A stretch of 64,000 nt of DNA from CAJXMH01 sp040220135 (lineage in GTDB: Bacteria; Bacteroidota; Bacteroidia; Flavobacteriales_E; Vicingaceae), in NCBI GenBank assembly GCA_040220135.1, contig JAVJTT010000026.1, positions 124,001 through 188,000 on the forward strand. The letters are read 5' to 3'. Positions 35,603-45,054 of the stretch are shown here, piece after piece. The notes under the pieces were generated by a model. That model saw only the letters and a program-made list of their open reading frames with translations, made no database searches and was not told the DNA's origin. The stretch's first letter is position 1, and every line of letters starts with the position of its first letter. The translations under genes were made by a program, and so were the position numbers.

Positions 35603-36868
35603 ATGGATAGTTACTACGCAGGAGTAATCCTTTTAATGTTGCTTTTTTCTGCCTTTTTTTCGGGCATGGAAATCGCTTTCGTCTCTGCCAATAAATTGAA
35701 GATAGAGCTTGACGGCAAACAAGGGAACTTTTTGGCCAAAATCATCTCTCGATTTTTAAAGAAACCATCTCGTTTCATTGGTGCCATGCTAGTGGGAAAT
35801 AATATTGCTTTAGTGATTTATGGTATCTACATGGCTAAAATACTTGAGCCGGAATTTGCCGTTTACACGAAAAACGAATTGGTGATTCTCTTCTTCCAGA
35901 CATTTCTTTCAACCATTATTATCCTGATAACGGCTGAGTTCCTACCCAAAACGCTTTTTCGCATTAACCCAAACTTGGTGTTGCGCTTTTTTGCCTTCCC
36001 CTTGCTTTTGATCTATTATATATTATTGCTTCCAATGTTATTAGTGATTGGGATATCAGAAATGCTGATCAAGCTTTTTTCTCCGCACCTTGCCACAGAA
36101 GAAGAGTTAAACTTTGGGCGAATAGACCTAGAAAATTATTTGCGAGAAGGAACAGAGAATGCCGACGAACAAGAGGAAGTTGATCATGAGATCCAGATTT
36201 TCCAAAATGCGTTAGATTTCTCAAAAGTAAAAGCCCGAGAATGCATGCTACCCCGAACGGAGATTGTAGCAATGGATATAGAAGACAGCATTGAAAAGTT
36301 GCGAGATAAGTTCGTGGAAACCGGCCTGTCTAAAATTATTATCTATCGCGACAACATCGACAATGTTATTGGCTACACCCATTCTTTTGAGTTGTTTAAA
36401 AAGCCGGAAAGCATTAAATCTATTTTACTTCCCATTCCAATTATTGCCATGTCCATGCCGGCCAATGAAATTTTAGAAGTGCTAATTGAACAAAAAAGGA
36501 GTATTGCCTTGGTGGTAGATGAATTTGGTGGCACTTCGGGTATTCTAACCATTGAAGATGTGATCGAAGAGATTTTTGGTGAAATTGAAGACGAACATGA
36601 CAAAGAAGAATTAATAGAAAACAAGATAAACGACCGAGAATATCTGTTTTCAGCCCGCTTAGAAGTAGATTATTTAAATGACGAATATAATTTAAACCTT
36701 CCCGATTCAGACAATTATGAGACTTTAGCCGGTTTAATTATAGACGCCTATGAAAGCATTCCATCCATGAATGATTCTATTGAATTAGAGCAGTTTAGCT
36801 TTACAGTGAAGAAAGTTTTTGAAAATAAAATCGACTTGGTTCATTTAAAAGTTAAAGCCGAAGAATAA
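35603..36868 (+). CDS. CNNM/CorC-type transporter with CBS domains (hemolysin family)
   Basis: A 421-residue inner-membrane protein. The DUF21 transmembrane domain (about residues 1-190, four helices, GMEIAFVSANKLKIE) is followed by a CBS-domain pair (about 205-330, MLPRTEIVAMDIEDS ... VVDEFGGTSGILTIEDVIEEIFGEIEDE, in parts) and a C-terminal CorC_HlyC domain (about 340-420). Family members are linked to magnesium/cobalt export. The ATG at 35603 (MDSYYAG) is preferred over the TTG at 35591. Confidence 0.9.
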   Translation: MDSYYAGVILLMLLFSAFFSGMEIAFVSANKLKIELDGKQGNFLAKIISRFLKKPSRFIGAMLVGNNIALVIYGIYMAKILEPEFAVYTKNELVILFFQTFLSTIIILITAEFLPKTLFRINPNLVLRFFAFPLLLIYYILLLPMLLVIGISEMLIKLFSPHLATEEELNFGRIDLENYLREGTENADEQEEVDHEIQIFQNALDFSKVKARECMLPRTEIVAMDIEDSIEKLRDKFVETGLSKIIIYRDNIDNVIGYTHSFELFKKPESIKSILLPIPIIAMSMPANEILEVLIEQKRSIALVVDEFGGTSGILTIEDVIEEIFGEIEDEHDKEELIENKINDREYLFSARLEVDYLNDEYNLNLPDSDNYETLAGLIIDAYESIPSMNDSIELEQFSFTVKKVFENKIDLVHLKVKAEE

Positions 36869-36985
36869 GCCTTTGCCTCAGTAAGCTATAAAGCTTTGAT
36901 GGTAGGAAGTCTAGCCTTTTTAACAACCTTTCATATTTCAGTTTACAATCGTATATTCGCAACCCTAAATTTTTAAAAGATTTCA

Positions 36986-39064
36986 ATGGCAGTTATTGGA
37001 AAAATTAGAGAGCGCTCAACCTTAGTGCTCATTATTGTTGGCGGTGCCATCATGGCTTTTGTCTTAACCGATTTGTTTAGCGCTAAAGCCGGTGGCCAGC
37101 AAGGCCCAGTAAACCTTGGTGAAGTAAATGATGATTACATAAGCCCCACGGAGTTTGAAATTGAAGTACAAAGAGCGTACGAAAATTACAAACTCAATAT
37201 GCAGGCAGAAGGTCCTTTGGATGAAAGAACCAAGTCGACCATACGCGAACAAGTTTGGAACCAAAAGCTATCTGATATATTGATTGGCAACCAAATGAAA
37301 GAGCTCGGCTTAGATGTAACCACCAAGGAATTGTTTGATATGGTTCAAGGGGATAATCCGCATCCACAAGTTAAACAAGCTTTCACAGACCCCAATACCG
37401 GTCAGTTTAAAAAAGAAGCAGTAATTCAGTTCTTGCAAAATCTAGATAACGATCCTGAAGCGAAAGAAAGATGGTTGGTTTTTGAAAGAGCCATCAAACG
37501 AAATCAAAAAATGGAGAAATACAATAACCTGCTTACCAAAGGAGTTTATTGGCCTTCTCAATTGGCGGCAAAAGATTACAACGATCAGAATACTACCTTA
37601 AGTTTTAAGTATGTCTACAAACCTTTTTCTGCTATTAATGACACGACCATTACGGTAAGTGAGTCAGAAATGAAAGACTACTACAACGAACACAAAGAAG
37701 AATACGAGCAAGAAGCAAGCACCAAAGTGCTGTATGCTTATTTCCCGGTTGCCCCTTCTGCCAAAGACTTGGATGCAACAAGAAATTTTATGGAGAATGC
37801 TCGACAGCAGTTCGAGAAAGCAGAGAATGATTCCATTTTTGTGAATGCCAATTCAGATGACTCTTTCGATCCAACCTTTTATTCTATAGATAAAGCGCCA
37901 AGAGATGCTGATACCTCACTTTGGTCAAAAGAAGTTGGAGCTATGACTGGTGTTTTTAACATCGATGACAACTATTATGTACAAAAAGTAACCAAAGTAA
38001 AAATGGCACCCGACTCTGTGAATGCTAGTCATATTTTGATTAGTGCGGAAGAGCGCAGTCCAGAAAGAGCGCAAACATTGGCCGATAGCTTGCAAACGGC
38101 TTTAAATAATGGGGCTGACTTTGCAGAACTAGCCATGACCTTTTCTGACGATGTTGGTTCTGCTCAGAAAGGCGGGGAGCTTGGTTGGTTTACCGAGGGA
38201 ATGATGGTAAAGCCATTCAATGATGCTGCCTTCTCAGCAGAGCTAGGAGAGGTGGTGAAAGCCGAATCACAATTTGGAATTCACTTGATTAAAGTAACGG
38301 ACAAAACAGCCTTAAAGCGTAAGGTTCAATTGGCTGTAGTTCGTCGAGAAGCCTTGGCCAGTAAAGAAACCTATGAAATTGCCTTTAACCAAGCCAACAG
38401 CTTTTCCATTGAAGCCAACGACCTCGAAACGTTTAACAGTTTGGTTAGAGAACAAAATGTACAACGAAGATCTGCAGTACTAGGCCCAAATGACAATATG
38501 ATTCAAGGCTTGCCTGCTTCTCGAGACTTAGTAAGATGGGTTAATGATGCCGACCAGGGAGATGTATCAGAAGCCTATGACACCGACGATGCATTTGTTG
38601 TAGCCTATGTTGAGCAAGTGAATGAAAAGGGCATACCACCATTCGAATCAGTAAAGAACAGAGTGGAGTACTTTACCAAGCAAGAGAAGAAAGCCAATAT
38701 GTTTATAGAAGAAATGAGCGGGGCCTCTGAGCTTGGAACCTTGGCATCGAACCTCGGCTTATCTGTTGAGAACGCTACAAACGTAACTTTTGCTAACCCT
38801 CGTATTCCACAAGTAGGAACAGAGCCTGAGGTAGTAGGAAAAGCCATGACCTTAGAGGCAGGTCAAATGAGTGTGCCTATTAAAGGTAAAACAGGCGTAT
38901 TTGTGGTGCAATTAGATCAAAAATCTGATGCAGGTGAGGCAAACTTAGTAGCGATTAGAAGCGCAAACAATAGAGCTTTGAAAGCGAGAGTAGATAACGG
39001 AGCTGTTTTAAATGCCTTGAAAGAAAAAGCAGACATCACAGACAATCGATCTAAGTTCTATTAG
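36986..39064 (+). CDS. SurA/PpiD-type peptidyl-prolyl isomerase
   Basis: A 692-residue membrane-anchored periplasmic chaperone. One transmembrane helix (about residues 14-32) follows the IGKIRERSTL start that is typical of Bacteroidota PpiD. SurA_N-like helices occupy about 40-200, and a parvulin domain lies at about 345-440 (VNASHILIS, FAELAMTFSDD, GGELGWFTEGMMV, FGIHLIKV). The long C-terminal region is helical. It acts in folding of outer-membrane proteins leaving the Sec machinery. It ends the envelope gene run and has its own terminator. Confidence 0.9.
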   Translation: MAVIGKIRERSTLVLIIVGGAIMAFVLTDLFSAKAGGQQGPVNLGEVNDDYISPTEFEIEVQRAYENYKLNMQAEGPLDERTKSTIREQVWNQKLSDILIGNQMKELGLDVTTKELFDMVQGDNPHPQVKQAFTDPNTGQFKKEAVIQFLQNLDNDPEAKERWLVFERAIKRNQKMEKYNNLLTKGVYWPSQLAAKDYNDQNTTLSFKYVYKPFSAINDTTITVSESEMKDYYNEHKEEYEQEASTKVLYAYFPVAPSAKDLDATRNFMENARQQFEKAENDSIFVNANSDDSFDPTFYSIDKAPRDADTSLWSKEVGAMTGVFNIDDNYYVQKVTKVKMAPDSVNASHILISAEERSPERAQTLADSLQTALNNGADFAELAMTFSDDVGSAQKGGELGWFTEGMMVKPFNDAAFSAELGEVVKAESQFGIHLIKVTDKTALKRKVQLAVVRREALASKETYEIAFNQANSFSIEANDLETFNSLVREQNVQRRSAVLGPNDNMIQGLPASRDLVRWVNDADQGDVSEAYDTDDAFVVAYVEQVNEKGIPPFESVKNRVEYFTKQEKKANMFIEEMSGASELGTLASNLGLSVENATNVTFANPRIPQVGTEPEVVGKAMTLEAGQMSVPIKGKTGVFVVQLDQKSDAGEANLVAIRSANNRALKARVDNGAVLNALKEKADITDNRSKFY

Positions 39065-39091
39065 TCGACTTTATTAAATAAGAAGAAAGGG

Positions 39092-39123
39092 AAAAGGAGC
39101 TAATTAATTAGCTCCTTTTTTTT
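39092..39123. terminator. Bidirectional terminator between convergent genes
   Basis: Stem AAAAGGAGCTAA/TTAGCTCCTTTT with a 4-nt centre, then T-run; a perfect palindrome of 28 bp. The stop codon of the minus-strand gene (39108-39110) lies inside the hairpin. Confidence 0.9.
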
Positions 39124-41138
39124 AGCAACTGCAATTCTACTTTTCGGTAGAGAAAGCGCTCTTTTCCACGATTCCAAAAATAAATCTTTAGGGTTTCTGC
39201 TCCATTTGGAATTTCAAATTGCTTGATGATCTCAACCTTGTTCCACTGGTCTTTAACTTTAATAAAACCGGACAATGTAAAGGGTTTGTAAAGAGGTACC
39301 TCTCCATTTCGATCAATCACCGCCAGATTAACTTCAGCTTGAGATAAAGAGTCTTCTGCCAAAAGCTCAAAGGAGTATTGTAACCAAATGCTTGAGTTTT
39401 GAATAGCCTCTGCTTTTGTTTCAAAAGTGAGAGCAAATTCGTTTTCATTGCTTACAATTCCCTGACTTTCTTGATTTACGATGATACCTGACCATGCCTC
39501 ATCAGGCTGCTTTAAATCAAGCGAAAACGACTTCCATGTCTCATATTCCCCCAGGGAGATAAAATCACTTTTCTTGTATTGATGAAGCGAATCACTTGCT
39601 TTTGCTACTACAACCTCTTGTGATTTATCGACTACCTCAAAGTGGTTTAAGAAGTCTGGCCACGCATCGTAATAATGATTGAAAAAATGTTGCTTGCGAA
39701 AGAGTAGATAATCATACTTCCAATTCAATACATTTTGCATCTCCGTCTTGTTTCTCCATCTTAAAATATAGCCTTTACGGTCAAGCAGCAGCAGCGGAAG
39801 ATTGGGGGCATTTTCAGCGCCTACTATTAACACTTTTGCCTCTTTGGGTATTTGTAAGCTGTCCAACTTTTTTGCAATGGCTTTATAGTCTTGAATTACC
39901 TCTTCCGTATTCAGCCAAGGTTTGGACTCAATAGCTTTGGCTTGATGGTTTTTTCCTGCCATGAAAAAAGCGACGAAAAGGAAAAGGAAAAAAGCTGCAC
40001 TTAGCTTCTTCTTAGCAGCTAGTTTAGTTTCTAAAAATCGAACAAAAAGAATGCTCAACAGGAAAACAGGAATATAAAGGGTGTCTAGTAAGTAGTAATC
40101 ATGATGTCTAAACTTGGTAAACATAGCAATAGAAAAAAGGGCATAGCCGCCAGACGATAAAAGAGCAAGCAGTCCAAGAGTGGTCAGTCGGCTGCTTAAT
40201 TTCTTTTGCTTAAATAAGAGGTAAGAGCCCGTTAGGAAAACTAAAAATAGTAGGATCCATTGCGGTAAGCTGAAATAGTGAAAACGCCATAGGTCATAAG
40301 CAGTTTGCAAGATTTCTTTCATTTCCGCTAGGTCTCTAGCGGGCACGAGGTAATAGAGAAAAACCGAGCCATAATGGTAAACCATGTGTAAGTTCATGTA
40401 ATAATAATGGGCCCACAAAGCGCCAAAGGCAAGAAGAATAGCGACCAATTCTGTTCCATAGAAATTCTTATTGACCAAGCTTCTGATCAGTTCGCTTAAT
40501 ATGACAGCAATAAAAGGTATTAAAGCGGTGCTTCGAATAAGCGTAGCTAGGGTAAAGAGAGAAATGGAAAATAGAAAGTGTTTAAATTTCTGATGCTTTC
40601 GAAAAAGAAGGTAGAAGTACAAGGCTAGAAATACCATAGACAGGGTATTGATAACCCCCAAAGTGCTGACTTGGTAAATGAGAAATATTGGACTTAGGTT
40701 TAGAAACAAGGGGATTGAGAGGGCACTCAAAAAGCTTAATCCCGCAATTCTGCCAATCTTGAACAAGGCAAAAAGGCCAATCAGACTAAAAAATAAGTTA
40801 TAAAGCTGAAAGACCCCAATGGATTTACTTCCTACAAGCTTCATGATAAATGCTATGAAGTATTCATGTAAAGGAAGGTTAACCGAAGTAATACTGTTGT
40901 TTGCCGCCTTTTTAAAGTTGTGCGGAAACTCTCGATTCATGAGGTAGGTTTCCGGCTTCAAAAGGTTAAAATCGTTGTTCAGAAAACCTAAAGCCAAAGC
41001 ATAGCGGTCGCTTTGCGCCCAAGGGTGAACCGTTTTAGGAAGCTCTCTTAAACGAGAATATTGAAAGAAAAAGCCCAAGCAAAGAAAAAGGATGATCACC
41101 ATCCAACTCTCCTGCTTGGGCATCATTTTAAAAGGCAT
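39108..41138 (-). CDS. Polytopic membrane protein, glycosyltransferase-39/ArnT-like
   Basis: A 676-residue protein with about ten to twelve transmembrane helices in the first 400 residues and a soluble C-terminal part of about 270 residues. The layout, with an acidic first periplasmic loop (HPWAQSDRYALALGF), resembles the GT-C fold of dolichyl-phosphate-mannose/ArnT transferases, in which an early Asp is catalytic. The C-terminal part looks like a beta-sandwich. A sugar-transfer role is likely but not proven. It ends inside the bidirectional terminator and starts 5 bp after kbl, so it is cotranscribed with kbl. Confidence 0.65.
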   Translation of the reverse strand: MPFKMMPKQESWMVIILFLCLGFFFQYSRLRELPKTVHPWAQSDRYALALGFLNNDFNLLKPETYLMNREFPHNFKKAANNSITSVNLPLHEYFIAFIMKLVGSKSIGVFQLYNLFFSLIGLFALFKIGRIAGLSFLSALSIPLFLNLSPIFLIYQVSTLGVINTLSMVFLALYFYLLFRKHQKFKHFLFSISLFTLATLIRSTALIPFIAVILSELIRSLVNKNFYGTELVAILLAFGALWAHYYYMNLHMVYHYGSVFLYYLVPARDLAEMKEILQTAYDLWRFHYFSLPQWILLFLVFLTGSYLLFKQKKLSSRLTTLGLLALLSSGGYALFSIAMFTKFRHHDYYLLDTLYIPVFLLSILFVRFLETKLAAKKKLSAAFFLFLFVAFFMAGKNHQAKAIESKPWLNTEEVIQDYKAIAKKLDSLQIPKEAKVLIVGAENAPNLPLLLLDRKGYILRWRNKTEMQNVLNWKYDYLLFRKQHFFNHYYDAWPDFLNHFEVVDKSQEVVVAKASDSLHQYKKSDFISLGEYETWKSFSLDLKQPDEAWSGIIVNQESQGIVSNENEFALTFETKAEAIQNSSIWLQYSFELLAEDSLSQAEVNLAVIDRNGEVPLYKPFTLSGFIKVKDQWNKVEIIKQFEIPNGAETLKIYFWNRGKERFLYRKVELQLLKKRS

Positions 41139-41143
41139 TTCGT

Positions 41144-42331
41144 TTAAATTACCTTAAGTTCTTTGCCAATTTTTTCAAAAGCAGCCAATGCTTTGTCTAA
41201 ATGCTCTCTTTCATGCGCGGCCGAAAGCTGCACTCGAATTCTTGCTTGCTCTTTGGGCACTACCGGATAAAAGAAGCCTATCACGTAAATGCCTTCCTCT
41301 AACAAGCGATCTGCAAATACCTGAGAAAGCTTCGCATCATAAAGCATGATCGGTACAATGGCCGAGTCGCCATCATTGTAATCGAAACCGGCTTCTTTCA
41401 CACCTTTCTTAAAGTAGGCTACATTGTCCATTAACTTATCTCGATACTCAGTGGTTTGGTTTAAAATGTCAAAAACAGCAATAGAAGCACCTACAATAGA
41501 AGGAGCAAGAGAATTTGAGAACAAATAAGGCCGAGAACGTTGGCGAAGCATATCAATAATTTCTTTTCTACCTGTGGTAAAGCCTCCCATAGCGCCACCA
41601 AGAGCTTTGCCCAAAGTGCCGGTGATTATGTCTACCCGGCCTAAAACATCACAGTATTCGGCGGTCCCTCTTCCATTCTTTCCTAAAAAGCCGTGTGCGT
41701 GACAATCATCAACCATCACCAAGGCATCGTATTTGTCTGCTAAGTCACAAATTTTATCCAATTGAGCTACATAACCATCCATGGAAAATACACCATCAGT
41801 AACAATTACTCTGAAGCGCTGGTCTTGCGCCTTTTTCAATTGCTCTTCCAGGTCTTCCATGTTATTGTTCTCATAACGATAACGTGCGGCTTTACACAGC
41901 CTAACTCCGTCAATAATAGAAGCATGGTTTAAAGAATCGGAAATAATGGCGTCTTCTTTCGTTAAAAGGGGTTCAAATACACCTCCGTTAGCGTCAAAAG
42001 CAGCGGCATAAAGAATGGTATCTTCACCACCACAGAAGTCAGCAATTTTCTGTTCCAATTCCTTGTGAATGTCTTGCGTGCCGCAGATAAAACGAACCGA
42101 AGACATCCCAAAACCATGTGTGTCTAGAGTGTTTTTTGCCGCTTCTACCACTTTGGGGTGAGAAGAAAGACCCAAGTAGTTGTTCGCACAAAAGTTGATC
42201 ACTTCCTTTCCACTATCCAGCTTGATTACTGCATCTTGTTCTGAAGTGATGATGCGTTCTCTTTTGTACAAGCCATCAGCTTCAATTTGCTTCAATTCTT
42301 CGGCTAGGTGTTCTTTAATTTTTCCGTACAT
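41144..42331 (-). CDS. kbl: Glycine C-acetyltransferase (2-amino-3-ketobutyrate CoA ligase)
   Basis: PLP enzyme of threonine degradation, cleaving 2-amino-3-ketobutyrate with CoA to glycine and acetyl-CoA. The 395-residue protein belongs to the alpha-oxoamine synthase family. Visible motifs: NNYLGLSSHPKV, DSLNHASIIDGVRLC, VMVDDCHAHGFLG with the PLP-binding Asp and His, and ITGTLGKALGGAMGG with the Schiff-base Lys. Close relatives include 8-amino-7-oxononanoate synthase, but no biotin genes are near and the sequence is most Kbl-like. No tdh is in the window. Confidence 0.92.
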   Translation of the reverse strand: MYGKIKEHLAEELKQIEADGLYKRERIITSEQDAVIKLDSGKEVINFCANNYLGLSSHPKVVEAAKNTLDTHGFGMSSVRFICGTQDIHKELEQKIADFCGGEDTILYAAAFDANGGVFEPLLTKEDAIISDSLNHASIIDGVRLCKAARYRYENNNMEDLEEQLKKAQDQRFRVIVTDGVFSMDGYVAQLDKICDLADKYDALVMVDDCHAHGFLGKNGRGTAEYCDVLGRVDIITGTLGKALGGAMGGFTTGRKEIIDMLRQRSRPYLFSNSLAPSIVGASIAVFDILNQTTEYRDKLMDNVAYFKKGVKEAGFDYNDGDSAIVPIMLYDAKLSQVFADRLLEEGIYVIGFFYPVVPKEQARIRVQLSAAHEREHLDKALAAFEKIGKELKVI

Positions 42332-42353
42332 AAATTTCTTTCTTTTATTCTAT

Positions 42354-42361
42354 CAAAAATA
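42354..42361 (-). promoter_or_regulatory. -7 element of kbl
   Basis: TATTTTTG on the minus strand, 22 bp before the kbl ATG. No clear -33 TTTG at the expected distance. Confidence 0.4.
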
Positions 42362-42410
42362 TTCAATTTACTACCTACCTAAAAGAAGTAGGCAGTAGAA
42401 TGTTCACAAA

Positions 42411-42443
42411 CAAAAAAAGCGACCTGAATAGGCCGCTTTTTTT
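42411..42443. terminator. Intrinsic terminator after gdhA
   Basis: Stem AAAAAAAGCG-CCT/AGG-CGCTTTTTTT with a mismatch (A/C) and a 4-nt loop. Located 17 bp beyond the gdhA stop on the minus strand and upstream of kbl. Confidence 0.85.
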
Positions 42444-42459
42444 GTTTCAAAGCTGAGTT

Positions 42460-43833
42460 TTAAACTACTCCCTGAGCTAGCATGGCGTCGGCTACTTTTA
42501 CAAAGCCGGCAATGTTAGCGCCTCTTACATAATCAACAAAACCTTTATCGTTGCATCCGTGCTGTACGCAGGAATGGTGAATGTCTTTCATGATTTCTTG
42601 TAGTTTATTGTCCACCTCTTCAGCAGTCCAATTGTAACGCATAGAGTTTTGAGACATTTCAAGACCTGATGTAGCTACACCACCGGCATTAGATGCTTTA
42701 CCTGGGGCAAAGAATATTTTTGCTTTGTGGAATTCTGTAACCGCTTCTGGTGTGCAAGGCATGTTAGCTCCTTCTGCAATTACGGAAGCGCCATTTTTAA
42801 TCAAAGTTTTGGCATCTTCAAGGTGTAATTCGTTTTGGGTAGCACAAGGAAGCGCAATGTCACACTTGATCGACCATGGCGTTTCTCCATCGTGGTATTC
42901 GGCGTTCTTGTACTTCTTCACGTATTCTTTAATCCGTCCGCGTTTTACGTTCTTCAATTCCATGATGAAAGCTAGTTTCTTCTCATCAATTCCGTCTTTG
43001 TCGTAAATAAATCCGCTAGAGTCTGACATGGTCACTACTTTACCACCTAGTTCAGTCGCTTTTTCACAAGCATACTGAGCTACATTTCCTGAACCGGAAA
43101 TCACTACGGTTTTTCCATCGATAGTTTCTCCTCTAGAATCTAGCATTTCACGTACAAAATAAACACAGCCATAACCGGTTGCTTCAGGGCGAATTAAACT
43201 TCCGCCAAATGAAAGTCCTTTTCCGGTTAATACGCCGGTAAATTCGTTTCTAATTCTTTTGTACTGACCAAACATAAAGCCGATCTCTCTTCCACCAACA
43301 CCAATGTCACCAGCTGGTACATCAGTATCAGGGCCAATGTGACGAGAAAGTTCTGTCATAAAGCTTTGGCAAAAACGCATTACTTCATTGTCTGACTTTC
43401 CTTTTGGATCAAAATCAGAACCACCTTTTCCTCCACCCATCGGCAGGGTAGTTAAACTGTTTTTGAAAACTTGCTCAAAAGCTAAGAATTTCAAAACACT
43501 TAGGTTTACTGTAGGGTGAAAACGCAGTCCTCCTTTGTAAGGTCCAATGGCCGAATTCATTTCAATTCTAAAACCGCGGTTTACTTGGGCATTTCCCTTA
43601 TCATCCATCCAAGGAACGCGAAACATGATGGTTCTTTCGGGCTCCACCATTCGCTCCAATAAGTTGTCTACTTGATATTGTTTGTTTTCTTCAATAAATG
43701 GAATAACGGTTTCCGCTACCTCTTCTACTGCTTGAAGAAATTCTTTTTCATGACCATTTTTTTCGGCAACCTTTTTTACAAAAGCTTCTACCTTTTTGTC
43801 AATGGCACTCTTGCTTGATTTTTTTGCACTCAT
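42460..43833 (-). CDS. gdhA: NADP-specific glutamate dehydrogenase
   Basis: Reductive amination of 2-oxoglutarate to glutamate, the main ammonium-assimilating reaction in many Bacteroidota. The 457-residue protein is of the hexameric small type. Motifs: GPYKGGLRFHPTVN and LPMGGGKGGSDFDPKGKSD with the catalytic Lys, PAGDIGVGGREIGFMFG, and the Rossmann stretch VVISGSGNVAQYA. It is monocistronic with its own terminator. A good -7 element lies upstream. Confidence 0.96.
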   Translation of the reverse strand: MSAKKSSKSAIDKKVEAFVKKVAEKNGHEKEFLQAVEEVAETVIPFIEENKQYQVDNLLERMVEPERTIMFRVPWMDDKGNAQVNRGFRIEMNSAIGPYKGGLRFHPTVNLSVLKFLAFEQVFKNSLTTLPMGGGKGGSDFDPKGKSDNEVMRFCQSFMTELSRHIGPDTDVPAGDIGVGGREIGFMFGQYKRIRNEFTGVLTGKGLSFGGSLIRPEATGYGCVYFVREMLDSRGETIDGKTVVISGSGNVAQYACEKATELGGKVVTMSDSSGFIYDKDGIDEKKLAFIMELKNVKRGRIKEYVKKYKNAEYHDGETPWSIKCDIALPCATQNELHLEDAKTLIKNGASVIAEGANMPCTPEAVTEFHKAKIFFAPGKASNAGGVATSGLEMSQNSMRYNWTAEEVDNKLQEIMKDIHHSCVQHGCNDKGFVDYVRGANIAGFVKVADAMLAQGVV

Positions 43834-43868
43834 GCTATATAAAGTATTGTGTTAGCTTAATTTGAACG

Positions 43869-43876
43869 CAAATGTA
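43869..43876 (-). promoter_or_regulatory. -7 element of gdhA
   Basis: TACATTTG on the minus strand, 35 bp before the ATG; the best TTG upstream is spaced only 15 nt away, so the -33 is weak. Confidence 0.45.
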
Positions 43877-43905
43877 ACTAATTTTAAATGGCAATTTGCG
43901 GCTCT

Positions 43906-45006
43906 TTAAATCCGCTCGTAAACCTTGCCAGGTAGGCTTCTAACAACTCCTTTAAATTCCAGATTCAAGAGCAAACTAGCGGTTTTACTGATGGGGAGTT
44001 TAGCGGCTAAACTCAATTCATCTAAGGGACGTTTGTCCATTTCTCCAAAAGCATTCAACAAGCGAGTTTCTTCTTCATCTAAATCGACAAAAAGCTGTTT
44101 TTGACTTGCTTTTACCTTTTGCTCACCCTCTGCTTTCCAACCTAGTATATACTCTAAGTCTTTTGCAGATTCGATCAAAGCGGCTTTGTTGGCTTTGATC
44201 AGTTTGTTGCAACCCTCTGATTGACCGTCATCAATTCTTCCGGGAACAGCAAATACATCTCGGTTGTAGCCATTGGCGAGGTCAGCGGTAATTAAAGAGC
44301 CTCCTTTAAAAGAAGATTCAACCACCACAACAGCATCAGACAATCCGGCTACAATGCGATTTCTTTCTGCAAAATTAGCCGGAAGTAGCTTGGTTTTACT
44401 ACGGTAATCACTGGCTATGCCGCCATTTTCTTGCATGCGTTGGGCGTATTTGGCGTGCGCCTTGGGATAAACCTCATCTAATCCGGAAGCTAGGACGCCA
44501 ATGGTTGGCAAGCCCGCTTTCATGGCGGCTTTGTGGGCCGTAATGTCAATGCCGTAAGCCAAACCACTGACCACAGTGGCATTGTATGCTTTGAGGTCGG
44601 CAACCATCTTTTCACAAATGGCTTTGCCTTTTACGGTGGCCATGCGAGTGCCTACAAAACTGATCATCTTTTTGGCGTTCCAATCAAAACTGCCTTTGCT
44701 GTAGATTATCACCGGACCATCATCGCAATGCAATAAACGTTGAGGATATTCAGCTTCCAGAAAGAAAGTAGACTGAATGTTATTTTCCTCCATGAACTTT
44801 AACTCTTCTTCGGCTCTTTCTAAAACTTTGGCCGCTAAAATATTTTTTACTGCCTTTTCTCCAAAGCCCGGAATTTTGAGCAGTTGGCTTTTCTTTTCGC
44901 TAAATACAGCTTTTGCCCCGCCGCAATAGGCTACCAGCTTTTTTGCACTTTGATGTCCAATGCCGGGAATTAGTGAGATGCCAATTTGATAGATTCGTTC
45001 CTCCAA
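43906..45006 (-). CDS. dprA: DNA-processing protein DprA
   Basis: Loads RecA on incoming single-stranded DNA during natural transformation. The 366-residue protein has helix-hairpin-helix motifs at the N-terminus (about residues 8-50, LIPGIGHQSAKKLVAYCGG and LLKIPGFGEKAV), the Rossmann-like DprA domain (about 80-290, ISFVGTRMATVKGKA, VVSGLAYGIDITAHKAAM, EGCNKLIKANKAALI), and a C-terminal winged helix. The start is a TTG at 45006; no in-frame ATG or GTG precedes it before the promoter. Divergent from kdsB with only 48 bp between them. Confidence 0.92.
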   Translation of the reverse strand: MEERIYQIGISLIPGIGHQSAKKLVAYCGGAKAVFSEKKSQLLKIPGFGEKAVKNILAAKVLERAEEELKFMEENNIQSTFFLEAEYPQRLLHCDDGPVIIYSKGSFDWNAKKMISFVGTRMATVKGKAICEKMVADLKAYNATVVSGLAYGIDITAHKAAMKAGLPTIGVLASGLDEVYPKAHAKYAQRMQENGGIASDYRSKTKLLPANFAERNRIVAGLSDAVVVVESSFKGGSLITADLANGYNRDVFAVPGRIDDGQSEGCNKLIKANKAALIESAKDLEYILGWKAEGEQKVKASQKQLFVDLDEEETRLLNAFGEMDKRPLDELSLAAKLPISKTASLLLNLEFKGVVRSLPGKVYERI

Positions 45007-45040
45007 GTGAAAGTCGTTTGAATTTAATTTTTACTTTAGT

Positions 45041-45048
45041 CAAAAGTA
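45041..45048 (-). promoter_or_regulatory. -7 element of dprA
   Basis: TACTTTTG on the minus strand, ending 34 bp before the TTG start of dprA and only 7 bp from the divergent kdsB start codon. Confidence 0.45.
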
Positions 45049-45054
45049 TAAAAT

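Noticed and set aside
41144..42331. 8-amino-7-oxononanoate synthase (bioF) as the identity of the PLP enzyme
   Set aside because: No biotin genes are near and the sequence pattern fits Kbl better; the two families are close, so some doubt remains.
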